DNA of 33,793 nucleotides, from positions 1 through 33,793 of the forward strand of contig LNEG01000175.1 of the NCBI GenBank assembly GCA_001464865.1, read 5' to 3'. Of this stretch, positions 25,771 to 33,793 are shown one piece after another (position 1 is the first letter of the stretch; the number at the start of each line of letters is the position of its first letter). The notes beneath the pieces are model-generated. The model worked only from the letters and a program-made list of their open reading frames with translations. It ran no database searches and had not been told where the DNA came from. The translations under genes and the position numbers were made by a program. This stretch comes from Burkholderiales bacterium Ga0074133 (GTDB taxonomy: Bacteria > Pseudomonadota > Gammaproteobacteria > Burkholderiales > Burkholderiaceae_C).

Positions 25771-26811
25771 ATGCAAACTCCCAACGCTTTTTCAGCTGCC
25801 CTTTCCACCGCCTTCACGCCCACCCGCCGCGCCGCGCTGCAGGCCGCATTTGCCGTACCACTCGCACTGGGCATGGCGGGCCAGGTCGCCGCGCAGACGG
25901 CGGCCACCGCCTTCCCCAGCAAGACGATTCGCTTCTTGGTGCCCTACCCGCCCGGCGGCCCCACCGACCTCATGGCCCGCATGCTGCAGCCCGAACTGCA
26001 AAGCCGCCTGGGCGTGCCCGTGGTGGTGGACAACAAGGGCGGCGCGGGCGGCAACACCGGCAGCGCTGAGGTGGCCAAGCAGGCCCCCGCCGACGGCCAC
26101 ACCCTGCTGCTGGCTGCCAGCGGACCCATGGCGGTGAACCCGTCGCTGTACGCCAGCATGCCGTTCAACCCGCTCAGTGACCTCGTACCGGTGATACAGC
26201 TGTCGGCGTTCCCGCTGGTGCTCGAAGTGCATCCTTCTTTGGGCGTGAAAACCCTGGCCGAATTCCTGGCGATGGCGAAGGCCGGCAAACCGGTGCTGAG
26301 CTACGCGTCGGCCGGCAACGGCACGCCGCAGCACCTGGCGGGCGAACTCTTCAACACCACGGTCGGCGTGAAGATGGGGCACATTCCGTACCGCGGCGCG
26401 GGCCCTGCGCTCAACGACCTGATCGGCGGCCAGGTGAACGTGATGTTCGACATCGTGGGCAGCTCGCTGCCGCACATCCAGGCCGGCAAGCTGATCCCGC
26501 TGGCCGTCACATCGAGCGAACGCGCCAAGGTGCTGCCCAACGTGCCCACCATGGCCGAGGCCGGCATTGCGGGCTACCAGATCACGGGCTGGCACGGCAT
26601 TGCAGTGCGCGCAGGCACACCGCAGGCCACGGTCGACAAGCTCAATGCCACCGTCAATGCGATCTTCAAGGAACCCGCCTTCCGCGCCAAGTGGGAAGCC
26701 ATTGGCACGCCGGTGGTGGGGGGCACTGCGGCAGACTTCGGCGCCCTCATCAAGGCCGATGCGCAGCGCCTGGGCAAGCTCGTGCGCGATGCGGGTGTGA
26801 CGGTCGATTGA
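25771..26811 (+). CDS. Bug-family periplasmic binding protein of the BKACE operon
   Basis: A 346-residue secreted receptor. GGAG precedes the ATG by about seven bases. A long signal with Arg pair (TPTRRAALQAAFAVPLALGMAGQVAAQ) leads into FPSKTIRFLVPYPPGGPTDLMARML, the Bug start motif. VVVDNKGGAGGNTGS, GHTLLLAASGPMAVNPSLY and HIPYRGAGPALNDLIGGQVNVMFD follow. It is 69 bases behind the BKACE gene and probably in the same transcript, so it likely captures the substrate of the pathway. No TctA/TctB transporter genes are present in the window. It converges with the GhrA-like gene. Confidence 0.93.
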   Translation: MQTPNAFSAALSTAFTPTRRAALQAAFAVPLALGMAGQVAAQTAATAFPSKTIRFLVPYPPGGPTDLMARMLQPELQSRLGVPVVVDNKGGAGGNTGSAEVAKQAPADGHTLLLAASGPMAVNPSLYASMPFNPLSDLVPVIQLSAFPLVLEVHPSLGVKTLAEFLAMAKAGKPVLSYASAGNGTPQHLAGELFNTTVGVKMGHIPYRGAGPALNDLIGGQVNVMFDIVGSSLPHIQAGKLIPLAVTSSERAKVLPNVPTMAEAGIAGYQITGWHGIAVRAGTPQATVDKLNATVNAIFKEPAFRAKWEAIGTPVVGGTAADFGALIKADAQRLGKLVRDAGVTVD

Positions 26812-26836
26812 CCGCCACGCAGCAAGGCGGGGCGGC

Positions 26837-27757
26837 TCAGTAGCCGCGCACCGGGCTCACCACCCCCGCCACGGCCGCGCCCTGCTCCAGCGCCACCATC
26901 TTGCGCGCAATCTGGGCCACGCTTTCCTCGCGCAGCGTGCGCGCCGAGGTGTGGGGCGTGACGGTGATGCGCGGGTGTGTCCAGAACGCGTGGCCCGCAG
27001 GCAGCGGCTCGGTGCGGAACACATCGAGCGTGGCGCCCGCCACATGACCGCTATCGATGGCGGCCAGCAGATCCTCATCCACCAGATGCGCTCCGCGCGC
27101 CACGTTGATCACGTAGGCGCCGGGCTGCAGCCGGGCCAGCGTGTCCTGGTTGATGACATCGGCGGTATCGGGCGTGAGCGGCAGCAGATTGACCAGCACG
27201 CGGCTCGCGGCCAGAAAGTCGTTGAACTGCCCCGCCCCGGCGAAGGCACGCACGCCGTCGATGGCCTTGGGGCTGCGGCTCCAGCCGTTGATCGGAAAGT
27301 CAAACTGCGCCAGCGCCTTGGCGACCCGCTCACCCAGCACACCCAGGCCCATCACCCCGATGGGGTAGTCGCTGCGCAGGCGCGGCTTGCGGTAGCCCCA
27401 ACGCCCGGCGGCCGTGTCGGCCTCGTAGCCGTCAAACTCCCGAAAGTGGCGAATGACCGCGTGGCACACGTATTCAGCCATCTGCACGGCCATGCCCGCA
27501 TCGTCCAGCCGCACTACCAGAGCCTTTGGAGGCAAGCGCAGCTTGAGCAGCGCATCCACCCCCGCACCAATGTTGAACAGCGCCTTGAGCCCCGGCTGCT
27601 CGTCCATGAACTGCTGGGGCGGCGCCCAGACGACGGCGTAGTCGGCCTGGTGGGCGCCCGGTTGCCACACCGAAATGTCGGCCTGGGGCAACGCGGCAGA
27701 AAAGCCCTGGAGCCAGGGCTCGGGCTTGGCATCGGTACAGCAAAAGGTGATTTTCAT
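26837..27757 (-). CDS. ghrA: GhrA-like glyoxylate/hydroxypyruvate reductase
   Basis: A 306-residue D-2-hydroxyacid dehydrogenase. The Rossmann motif is GVMGLGVLGERVAKAL near residue 140. The catalytic Arg lies in NVARGAHLVDEDLL, the Glu in FRTEPLPAGH, and the His in TPHTSA near residue 280. The N terminus (MKITFCCTDAKPEPW) and the NIGAGVD segment fit the GhrA subgroup, which reduces glyoxylate and hydroxypyruvate with NADPH. The ATG at 27757 is chosen because the frame upstream has only a TTG; no good ribosome site is visible. It converges with the Bug gene and is separated from the carboxylase gene by a REP-like hairpin. Confidence 0.88.
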   Translation of the reverse strand: MKITFCCTDAKPEPWLQGFSAALPQADISVWQPGAHQADYAVVWAPPQQFMDEQPGLKALFNIGAGVDALLKLRLPPKALVVRLDDAGMAVQMAEYVCHAVIRHFREFDGYEADTAAGRWGYRKPRLRSDYPIGVMGLGVLGERVAKALAQFDFPINGWSRSPKAIDGVRAFAGAGQFNDFLAASRVLVNLLPLTPDTADVINQDTLARLQPGAYVINVARGAHLVDEDLLAAIDSGHVAGATLDVFRTEPLPAGHAFWTHPRITVTPHTSARTLREESVAQIARKMVALEQGAAVAGVVSPVRGY

Positions 27758-27805
27758 GGCGCGCAAGCGTAACGACAATGCGCGCCCCGCGCTGTCACAC
27801 GAAGC

Positions 27806-27880
27806 ATCCGTTCACGCTCAGCCTGTCGAAGGGTCGCCCGAAACCGGGCCCTGGCTTCGACTGGCTCAGCCCGAACGGAT
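27806..27880. repeat. REP-like long imperfect palindrome
   Basis: ATCCGTTC at 27806-27813 and GAACGGAT at 27873-27880 are the outer arms. The arms continue with CTCAGCCTGTCGAAG against CTTCGACTGGCTCAG, and GCCCG/CGGGC close the tip. This CCGTTC...GTCGAAGG pattern is a widespread REP/BIME-type sequence in Gram-negative genomes. It sits between the starts and ends of minus-strand genes and may end the carboxylase transcript. Confidence 0.8.
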
Positions 27881-27916
27881 CAAGGCGCGCCGCCGAGCGG
27901 GCATCGGTGGAAAGAC

Positions 27917-29944
27917 TCAAGCCTTCTCGGCCACCACCAGCTTGAGCAGCTCAGCCCCTTCGGTCACCTGATCGCCCGGCGCGTACAGCAACTCAGCCAC
28001 CACGCCATCGGCTGGCGCGGCAATGGTGTGCTCCATCTTCATGGCTTCCATCACAGCCAGCGGCTGGCCCTTGGCGACCTGGTCGCCCGCCTTCACCGCA
28101 AACGACACCACCTTGCCGGGCATGGGGGCCGTCAGGCGACCGCCTTCGGCCGCGGCCTCGCCCGCATGGGCCAGCAGGTCGATGGCGGTGATCTGCGTGG
28201 CGCCCAGCGGGGTGAAGATGTAATCCACCTCGCCCTGCGCATAGACGGCGGCGCGGGTGCGCTGGCCGCCAAACTGCAGCTCGATGCCTTGCGGCACCGC
28301 GCTGAATACCAGCGGCCCCGCCACCTGCGCGGCGCTCTCGCCCACCGCCAGGTGCAGGCTGCCGCCACGCTCGTACGTCAGCAGCGCCTTGGCGTGCTCG
28401 CCACCGAACTCGAATTCAAAGCGGCGTTGCACCACGCCGTGGGTGTGAAAGCCATCGCGGCGGCTGAAAGGATCGACGTCTTCGCTGGCGCGCTCCTTCA
28501 CGAGCATCTGCGCCACCGCTGCCGCAGCGGCCAGCGGCAGGCCCACCGGCTCCTGGTGGAACAGCACGGCCTGTTCGCGCGGGATCAGCGCGGTATCGAG
28601 CCTGGCGCTGGCAAATGCATCGGTGCGCGCCACGCGGCGCAAAAACTGCACGTTGGTGGCCAGGCCCACGATGTGCGTCTGCGCCAGCGCCTCGTCCAGC
28701 CGCGCCAGCGCCTGCTCGCGGGTGTCGCCATGCACGATGAGCTTGGCCACCATGGAGTCGTAGAAAGGGCTGATCGCATCGCCCTGGCGCACACCGGAAT
28801 CGACACGCACCACACCCCGCTCAAACGTCACGCACTCGGGCAGCGCATACACATTGAGCGCGCCGGTCGCAGGCAGGAAGTTGTTGTCGGGGTTCTCGGC
28901 GCAGATCCGCGCCTCGATGGCGTGGCCGGTCATCCGCAGCTCGTCCTGCCGCAGCGGCAAAGGCTCGCCCGAGGCCACCCGCAGCTGCCACTCCACGAGG
29001 TCCAGGCCGGTGATGGCCTCGGTCACGGGGTGCTCCACCTGCAGGCGGGTGTTCATCTCCATGAAGTAGAACTTCATCTGCTCGGGCGCGTCGTAGCCGC
29101 CCGGCTGCTCGACGATGAACTCCACCGTGCCTGCGCCCACGTAGTTCACGGCCCGCGCAGCAGCCACGGCGGCTTCGCCCATGCGGGCGCGCAATTCGGC
29201 CGTCATGCCGGGGGCGGGCGCTTCTTCCAGCACCTTCTGGTGGCGGCGCTGCACCGAGCAGTCGCGCTCGAACAGGTACACGCAGTTGCCGTGCGTGTCG
29301 CCAAACACCTGGATCTCGATGTGGCGCGGGCGCTGAACGTACTTCTCCACCAGCACGGCGTCGTCGCCAAAACTGTTGATGGCCTCGCGCTTGCACGATT
29401 CGAGCGCCGCCGCGAAGTCCTCGGCCTTGTCCACTGCGCGCATGCCCTTGCCACCGCCGCCCGCGCTGGCCTTGATGAGCACGGGGTAGCCAATGCGGTC
29501 GGCCTCGCGCTGCAGCAGGGCGGGGTCCTGGTCGGCGCCGTGGTAGCCGGGCACCAGGGGCACCTGGGCCTGCTCCATCAGGCGTTTGGACTCGGCCTTG
29601 AGCCCCATGGCGTTGATGGCGCTGGCAGGCGGCCCGATGAAGACCAGCCCCGCGTCGGCACAAGCCTTGGCGAAGTCTTCGTTCTCGCTCAGGAAGCCAT
29701 AGCCGGGGTGAATGGCCTGCGCGCCCGTGGCCTTGGCGGCTTCAATGATGCGCTCCCAGCGCAGGTAGCTGTCCTTGGGTGCGCTGCCGCCGATGTGCAC
29801 AGCCTCGTCGCACACGGCGACATGTTTGGCGCTGGCATCGGCGTCGGAATACACGGCGACGGTTTTGACACCCAGACGGCGCGCGGTCGTGGCCACGCGG
29901 CAGGCGATCTCGCCTCTGTTTGCAATCAGAATCTTTTTGAACAT
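27917..29944 (-). CDS. liuD: Methylcrotonyl-CoA carboxylase, alpha (biotin) subunit
   Basis: A 675-residue biotin-dependent carboxylase subunit. Residues 1-450 form the biotin carboxylase domain: MFKKILIANRGEIACRV, the HPGYGFLSEN motif, the glycine-rich ATP loop GGGGKGMR, and EMNTRLQVEHPVTE. About residues 450-600 form the BT/linker region, and the C-terminal biotinyl domain ends the chain with EAMKMEHTI holding the biotin lysine. With the beta subunit it makes 3-methylglutaconyl-CoA in leucine breakdown. Linkage to a methylglutaconyl-CoA hydratase, the beta subunit and HMG-CoA lyase favours the methylcrotonyl over the propionyl or geranyl enzyme. The ATG directly follows the stop of the membrane-protein gene (TAG-ATG), with AAGGTGG five bases before. 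Confidence 0.93.
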   Translation of the reverse strand: MFKKILIANRGEIACRVATTARRLGVKTVAVYSDADASAKHVAVCDEAVHIGGSAPKDSYLRWERIIEAAKATGAQAIHPGYGFLSENEDFAKACADAGLVFIGPPASAINAMGLKAESKRLMEQAQVPLVPGYHGADQDPALLQREADRIGYPVLIKASAGGGGKGMRAVDKAEDFAAALESCKREAINSFGDDAVLVEKYVQRPRHIEIQVFGDTHGNCVYLFERDCSVQRRHQKVLEEAPAPGMTAELRARMGEAAVAAARAVNYVGAGTVEFIVEQPGGYDAPEQMKFYFMEMNTRLQVEHPVTEAITGLDLVEWQLRVASGEPLPLRQDELRMTGHAIEARICAENPDNNFLPATGALNVYALPECVTFERGVVRVDSGVRQGDAISPFYDSMVAKLIVHGDTREQALARLDEALAQTHIVGLATNVQFLRRVARTDAFASARLDTALIPREQAVLFHQEPVGLPLAAAAAVAQMLVKERASEDVDPFSRRDGFHTHGVVQRRFEFEFGGEHAKALLTYERGGSLHLAVGESAAQVAGPLVFSAVPQGIELQFGGQRTRAAVYAQGEVDYIFTPLGATQITAIDLLAHAGEAAAEGGRLTAPMPGKVVSFAVKAGDQVAKGQPLAVMEAMKMEHTIAAPADGVVAELLYAPGDQVTEGAELLKLVVAEKA

Positions 29945-30664
29945 CTAAGCCACCTTGGCAGAACCAGAAAAGAAGGAAGACAAGCGCCGCACCACAGCGC
30001 GCAAAAACTTGAATAGCACCACCAGCAGCAGCACTGAAACCACCAGCATCACCACCAGCGCCACACCAAACGCCACCGGGTACTGCGTGGCCAGCCACAC
30101 CACACCCACCACCAGACCGTCTTCGAAGAACGACAGCCCCCAGTTGGAAAACGGCTCGGGCGAGGTGTTCACCGCCGCGCGCGTGGTCATCTTGGTAGCC
30201 AGTGCCGTGGCCGACAGCGAGCCCCCCAGCAGCCCTGCCACCATCGCCATCGTGGCGTCGTCAGCGCCAAACACGCCGTAAGCCAGCGCGGCACCGGCAG
30301 GGACGCGGATGAAGGCATGGACGGCGTCCCAGGCGCTGTCCACCCACGGGACCTTGTCGGCAAAGAACTCCACCATCAGCATGAATCCGCTGACCATCAG
30401 CACCAGAGGGTGTTCCAGCATGGCCAGGCCGGGTGGCAGCGGCATCCAGCCCAGCACACCCATCATTCCGACCAGAAACACCACCGCATACAACCGGAAA
30501 CCGCTGGCCCAGCCCAGCGCAGCCGCCAGCGCCATCAGGCTGGGCATGTCGAGCTGCGCCGTGGCAGTGGCCGCAGCGTCGCCCACGGCACGCGCGGTGC
30601 TGCCATCGACATGCAGCCCCAGCGTGTGGAGCCACTGCACGATGTGGAGCCAGAGGGTGTCCAT
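29945..30664 (-). CDS. DUF4126-type membrane protein
   Basis: A 239-residue integral membrane protein. The ATG at 30664 (MDTLWLHIVQWL) is preceded by GGAG eight bases away; the frame is open for 30 more codons without support. At least five hydrophobic segments are visible (SLMALAAALGWASGFRLYAVVFLVG, LEHPLVLMVSGFMLMVEFFADKVPWVD, MAMVAGLLGG, VVGVVWLATQYPVAFGVALVVMLVVSVLLLVVLF). The GWASGFR and EFFADKVPWVDS motifs are typical of DUF4126. The family has no known function. It is inserted in the leucine operon directly in front of the carboxylase alpha gene and probably coupled to it. Confidence 0.82.
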   Translation of the reverse strand: MDTLWLHIVQWLHTLGLHVDGSTARAVGDAAATATAQLDMPSLMALAAALGWASGFRLYAVVFLVGMMGVLGWMPLPPGLAMLEHPLVLMVSGFMLMVEFFADKVPWVDSAWDAVHAFIRVPAGAALAYGVFGADDATMAMVAGLLGGSLSATALATKMTTRAAVNTSPEPFSNWGLSFFEDGLVVGVVWLATQYPVAFGVALVVMLVVSVLLLVVLFKFLRAVVRRLSSFFSGSAKVA

Positions 30665-30770
30665 TTCAGCAGCTCCCCCCGACACAGCGAAAGACAGCTG
30701 ATCGCAACAACTGGCACGCCCCAGGCGAGGGACGCCGAGCAAGGGCCGCCCCACAGCGAGGGCGTCGTCC

Positions 30771-30812
30771 CCTAGCCCGCTGAGCGCAGCGCAGCGAGAG
30801 CGGGGGCTGAGT
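30771..30812. repeat. Dispersed intergenic repeat with hairpin, copy 2
   Basis: CCCGCT and AGCGGG flank the core GAGCGCAGCGCAGCGAGAG, which is shared with the element at 5480-5545. The following 90 bases, up to CGCAGCGCCTCTGGGGGG near 30905, are also repeat-like. It lies just past the stop of the hydratase gene and may separate it from the DUF4126-carboxylase pair. Confidence 0.6.
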
Positions 30813-30910
30813 GCCGCGGCTCCAAGTCTGCCTGCGCAGGCTTGGACGGCAACGAAGAGCGGCCGTCTCTGGTGGACGTGCCGAGGCGCGCAGCGCCTCT
30901 GGGGGGGTTC

Positions 30911-31690
30911 TCATAGCCAGTTCGGCTTGCGCTTGTGCAAAAAGGACTGCACGCCTTCCTTGCCCTCGTCGCTGGCACGGATCTCGGCGATGCCCTGTAC
31001 GGTGGCGGCGATCAGCCCGGCATTGATCTCGCGCTCGGCCACATCAATGACCAGCTTCTTGCAGACGCGCACGGCGTTGGGGCTGGCGGTGGTCAGGGCC
31101 TTGAGCAGTTCGTCGAGCTTTGCGTCCAGCTGGTCAGCACCAACTACCTCATGGACGAAGCCGATGCGCAGTGCCTCGGCTGCGCCAAAGCGCTCGGCTG
31201 TGAGGAAATAGCGGTGCGCGGCGCGTGCGCCCATGGCACGGATCACATACGGGCTGATGGTGGCAGGGATGAGACCCAGCTTCACTTCGCTCAGGCAAAA
31301 GCCCGCCGTGTCCACCGCCACAGCCATGTCGCATGCAGCCACCAGGCCCATGCCTCCCGCGTACACGTCGCCCTGCACGCGGGCTATGGTGGGTTTGGGG
31401 CATTCGTAGATCACGCGCAGCATCTCGGCCAGCTTGCCCGCGTCACCCACGTTTTCGTCGCGCGTGTAATCGGCCATGCGGCGCATCCAGTTGAGATTGG
31501 CGCCTGCGCAAAACGCTGGGCCCTGCGCTGCCAGCACCACGGCGCGCACCTCGGCGCGGCGGCCTACCTCCATGAATGCGGCGGTGATCTCGACAATGAC
31601 TTCATCGCTGAAGGCGTTGCGGATCTCCGGCTGCGTGAGGGTGATGCGCGCCACCGCGCCTTCGTAGGTGATTTGCAGGTTTTGGCTCAT
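30911..31690 (-). CDS. liuC: Methylglutaconyl-CoA hydratase (crotonase family)
   Basis: A 259-residue crotonase-fold enzyme. PAFCAGANLNWM and YAGGMGLVAACDMAVA form the oxyanion hole segments, and SEVKLGLIPATISPYV contains the catalytic glutamate region. The NLNWMRRM sequence after the first motif is what I associate with 3-methylglutaconyl-CoA hydratases rather than generic enoyl-CoA hydratases. It would hydrate 3-methylglutaconyl-CoA to HMG-CoA, between the carboxylase and HMG-CoA lyase. Its start overlaps the DinB gene stop (ATGA). About 220 bases with a repeat separate it from the next genes. Confidence 0.9.
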   Translation of the reverse strand: MSQNLQITYEGAVARITLTQPEIRNAFSDEVIVEITAAFMEVGRRAEVRAVVLAAQGPAFCAGANLNWMRRMADYTRDENVGDAGKLAEMLRVIYECPKPTIARVQGDVYAGGMGLVAACDMAVAVDTAGFCLSEVKLGLIPATISPYVIRAMGARAAHRYFLTAERFGAAEALRIGFVHEVVGADQLDAKLDELLKALTTASPNAVRVCKKLVIDVAEREINAGLIAATVQGIAEIRASDEGKEGVQSFLHKRKPNWL

Positions 31691-32205
31691 GGCATGGCTG
31701 CAGCCTGTTCGGCCCGCAGAAAGTAAATCAGATCGAGCACCGGGCAGGCATGGCCCAGTGCAGTGAGGGCGGCAGTGATCTGGCCGCGGTGGTGTGTGCC
31801 GTGGTTGAACACATGCGCCAGCGTGGCCGCAAAGGGCATCGATACCGCCTCGCCGTTTGTGGTCGTGTAGGCCAGGGCACCGTCCCAGCGGTCGGCAGGC
31901 CAGCGGGTGATCAGAGGCTCCCAGCGCGCAACGCCGTCGCGCAGGCGCTGTGCCAGTGCGGTCCGGTCGGGCTCGGCTTCGGCATCGAGCGCCAGGGCGG
32001 GCGACCGGCCCTCGTCAAATCGCACGAACCACAACAGGTGCTCCCCCACTAGCAGGTGGTTGAGGGTGCCGTGGATGCTGCCAAAGAACAGCCCCGTGTC
32101 GCCCCGGTAGTCGGCATCCGGCACCGCAGCCACGGCGTCGAGCAGGCGGGCAGTGGCCCAGCCGTTGTAGCGCGCCAGCAGGCTGAAGTGTTGGGTCGGA
32201 TTCAT
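31687..32205 (-). CDS. DinB family protein
   Basis: A 172-residue four-helix-bundle protein. The metal triad is His50 (GTLNH), His135 and His139 (HVFNHGTHHRGQI), a standard DinB/YfiT pattern. Family members include thiol-dependent S-transferases (bacillithiol, mycothiol or glutathione-like cofactors); the specific role here is unknown. It overlaps the hydrolase gene upstream and the hydratase gene downstream by four bases each, so it is an embedded part of the leucine operon even though it has no known step in that pathway. Confidence 0.88.
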   Translation of the reverse strand: MNPTQHFSLLARYNGWATARLLDAVAAVPDADYRGDTGLFFGSIHGTLNHLLVGEHLLWFVRFDEGRSPALALDAEAEPDRTALAQRLRDGVARWEPLITRWPADRWDGALAYTTTNGEAVSMPFAATLAHVFNHGTHHRGQITAALTALGHACPVLDLIYFLRAEQAAAMP

Positions 32206-33107
32206 GGCGCCGCCCCGGTGCCAAGCACCCGGCTCCAGAACGCTTGCAGCGCCGCCAGCGAATGCGTGCGCGCCTGCGGGTTGCCGCCCTGGTGCACTCC
32301 CTGGGCCGAAGTGCCGTTGGGCACGTCACCGCGCAGCCGCACGGGGGTTGTTCCGTCAAAGCCGTGGTAGCTGCCCTCATACACATGCACCGTCACATCG
32401 GTGCCCGCACGGGCCGTGAGCGTGGCGGCCCAGTCCACGCAGGGCTGGGCGGGGGTCCAGTCGTCCAGCGCGCCCAGTTGCATCAGCAGGGGAACGCCTT
32501 CGATCTCTGCCTTGCGCTTGAGCAGGGGAACGCAGCCCGGGTAAAACACTGCAGCGCCAGCCAGCGGGGGCTCGCCCGCCTGTGGGGGGGTGCGGCGCTG
32601 CTCCAGCAGGTTGAGCACGGTGGTGCCGCCGTTGGACCAGCCCAGCACGCCGATGCGCCGCGCGTCCACCCCCGGCTGTACGGCCAGCCACACCAGCGCG
32701 GCGCGGGCGTCCTGCACGCGGTCGTTCACGCCCACGGTGCGGTCGCTGTAGCGCGTCTGGCACACATCGCGAAGCCCGCGCGAGCCGAAGCTGTCGGGCA
32801 TCAGAACGGCGTAGCCTGCGGCGTGCAGCGTATCGGCCGTCTCGCGGTAGCGCGACGACAGTGCGCCACCCCTGGCATACAGGCCGCCGCAGCCATGCAA
32901 TGCCAGCACGGCGGGCTGCGAGGGCTGCCCCGACTGCGTGGCTGCGGGCAGCCAGTGCGCGCGCAGCACGGTGCCGGACGGCAGGGGCAGCTCCACACGC
33001 TGCATCTCGGGCGCAGCGTGTGCCAGCGCCGGGCCCAGCAGCACAGCAGCGCAAAGCAGCAGGCGCTGCACACACAGTGCGGGGCGAAGGCGTGCGAAGA
33101 GGGACAT
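32202..33107 (-). CDS. Exported dienelactone hydrolase-like alpha/beta hydrolase
   Basis: A 301-residue hydrolase. The ATG at 33107 starts a signal peptide (MSLFARLRPALCVQRLLLCAAVLLGPALAHA), which decides the start; 28 bases separate it from the carboxylase beta gene. The core shows LALHGCGG, VLMPDSFGSRG, and GWSNGGTTVL with serine as nucleophile where dienelactone hydrolases have cysteine. GALDDWTP supplies the Asp and GSYHGFD the His. It probably acts as an esterase in the periplasm. The substrate is unknown; its overlap with the DinB gene ties it to the operon. Confidence 0.85.
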   Translation of the reverse strand: MSLFARLRPALCVQRLLLCAAVLLGPALAHAAPEMQRVELPLPSGTVLRAHWLPAATQSGQPSQPAVLALHGCGGLYARGGALSSRYRETADTLHAAGYAVLMPDSFGSRGLRDVCQTRYSDRTVGVNDRVQDARAALVWLAVQPGVDARRIGVLGWSNGGTTVLNLLEQRRTPPQAGEPPLAGAAVFYPGCVPLLKRKAEIEGVPLLMQLGALDDWTPAQPCVDWAATLTARAGTDVTVHVYEGSYHGFDGTTPVRLRGDVPNGTSAQGVHQGGNPQARTHSLAALQAFWSRVLGTGAAP

Positions 33108-33135
33108 GGCGTGGCGGCGCTGCGGGTTTACGCCA

Positions 33136-33793
<658 letters not shown>

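Noticed and set aside
28028..30016. A 662-codon frame antisense to the carboxylase alpha gene
   Set aside because: Same composition artefact. The minus strand encodes complete biotin carboxylase and biotinyl motifs.

Overview
The window reads as chromosomal DNA of a GC-rich betaproteobacterium, most likely a member of the Comamonadaceae (Acidovorax, Delftia or Polaromonas-like). The reasons are two Bug-type tripartite-tricarboxylate binding proteins, a double-length UvrA, a leucine-catabolism (liu) cluster, and intergenic repeats of a type I remember from that family. No tRNA, rRNA, CRISPR array, intact insertion sequence or prophage is visible. The genes are tightly packed on both strands.

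Positions 1-5260 hold the 3' end of a membrane glycosyltransferase, a glycosidase-like protein whose start lies inside it, a small exported protein, a HAD-IIB sugar phosphatase and an NYN-LOTUS protein with a long disordered tail. Positions 5480-8211 hold a Bug receptor, a cysteine-cluster protein, a lipoprotein and intergenic repeats. Positions 8212-14085 are one 1957-residue protein made of two complete UvrA modules. A branched-chain-amino-acid-type binding protein is divergent from it. A 650-base stretch without recognisable genes follows, then a 66-residue membrane protein and an MHS-family transporter. That transporter's leader contains a perfect 12-base complement to its own Shine-Dalgarno region. 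Positions 18349-21812 hold a thioredoxin-fold isomerase, a coupled YbaK-DUF1289 gene pair and a 7TMR-DISM diguanylate cyclase.

Positions 21802-33793 form a CoA-centred catabolic region. The leucine pathway genes are the methylcrotonyl-CoA carboxylase beta subunit (cut by the right edge) and alpha subunit, methylglutaconyl-CoA hydratase and HMG-CoA lyase. Together they would convert 3-methylcrotonyl-CoA to acetoacetate and acetyl-CoA. Between the carboxylase alpha gene and HMG-CoA lyase sits a separate cassette: a LysR regulator divergent from a dehydrogenase-BKACE-Bug operon, plus a GhrA-like reductase. I infer that this cassette takes up and degrades an unidentified hydroxy or keto acid to acetoacetate and an acyl-CoA, so both pathways would feed acetoacetate.

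The best candidates for new biology are the transporter leader RNA, the terminator placed directly in front of the 66-residue gene, the dispersed repeat that supplies the start and first codons of the DUF1289 gene, the NYN-LOTUS protein with an Arg-Gly-rich tail, and the dehydrogenase-BKACE-Bug cassette. All function calls come from reading motifs by eye; no database search was possible.
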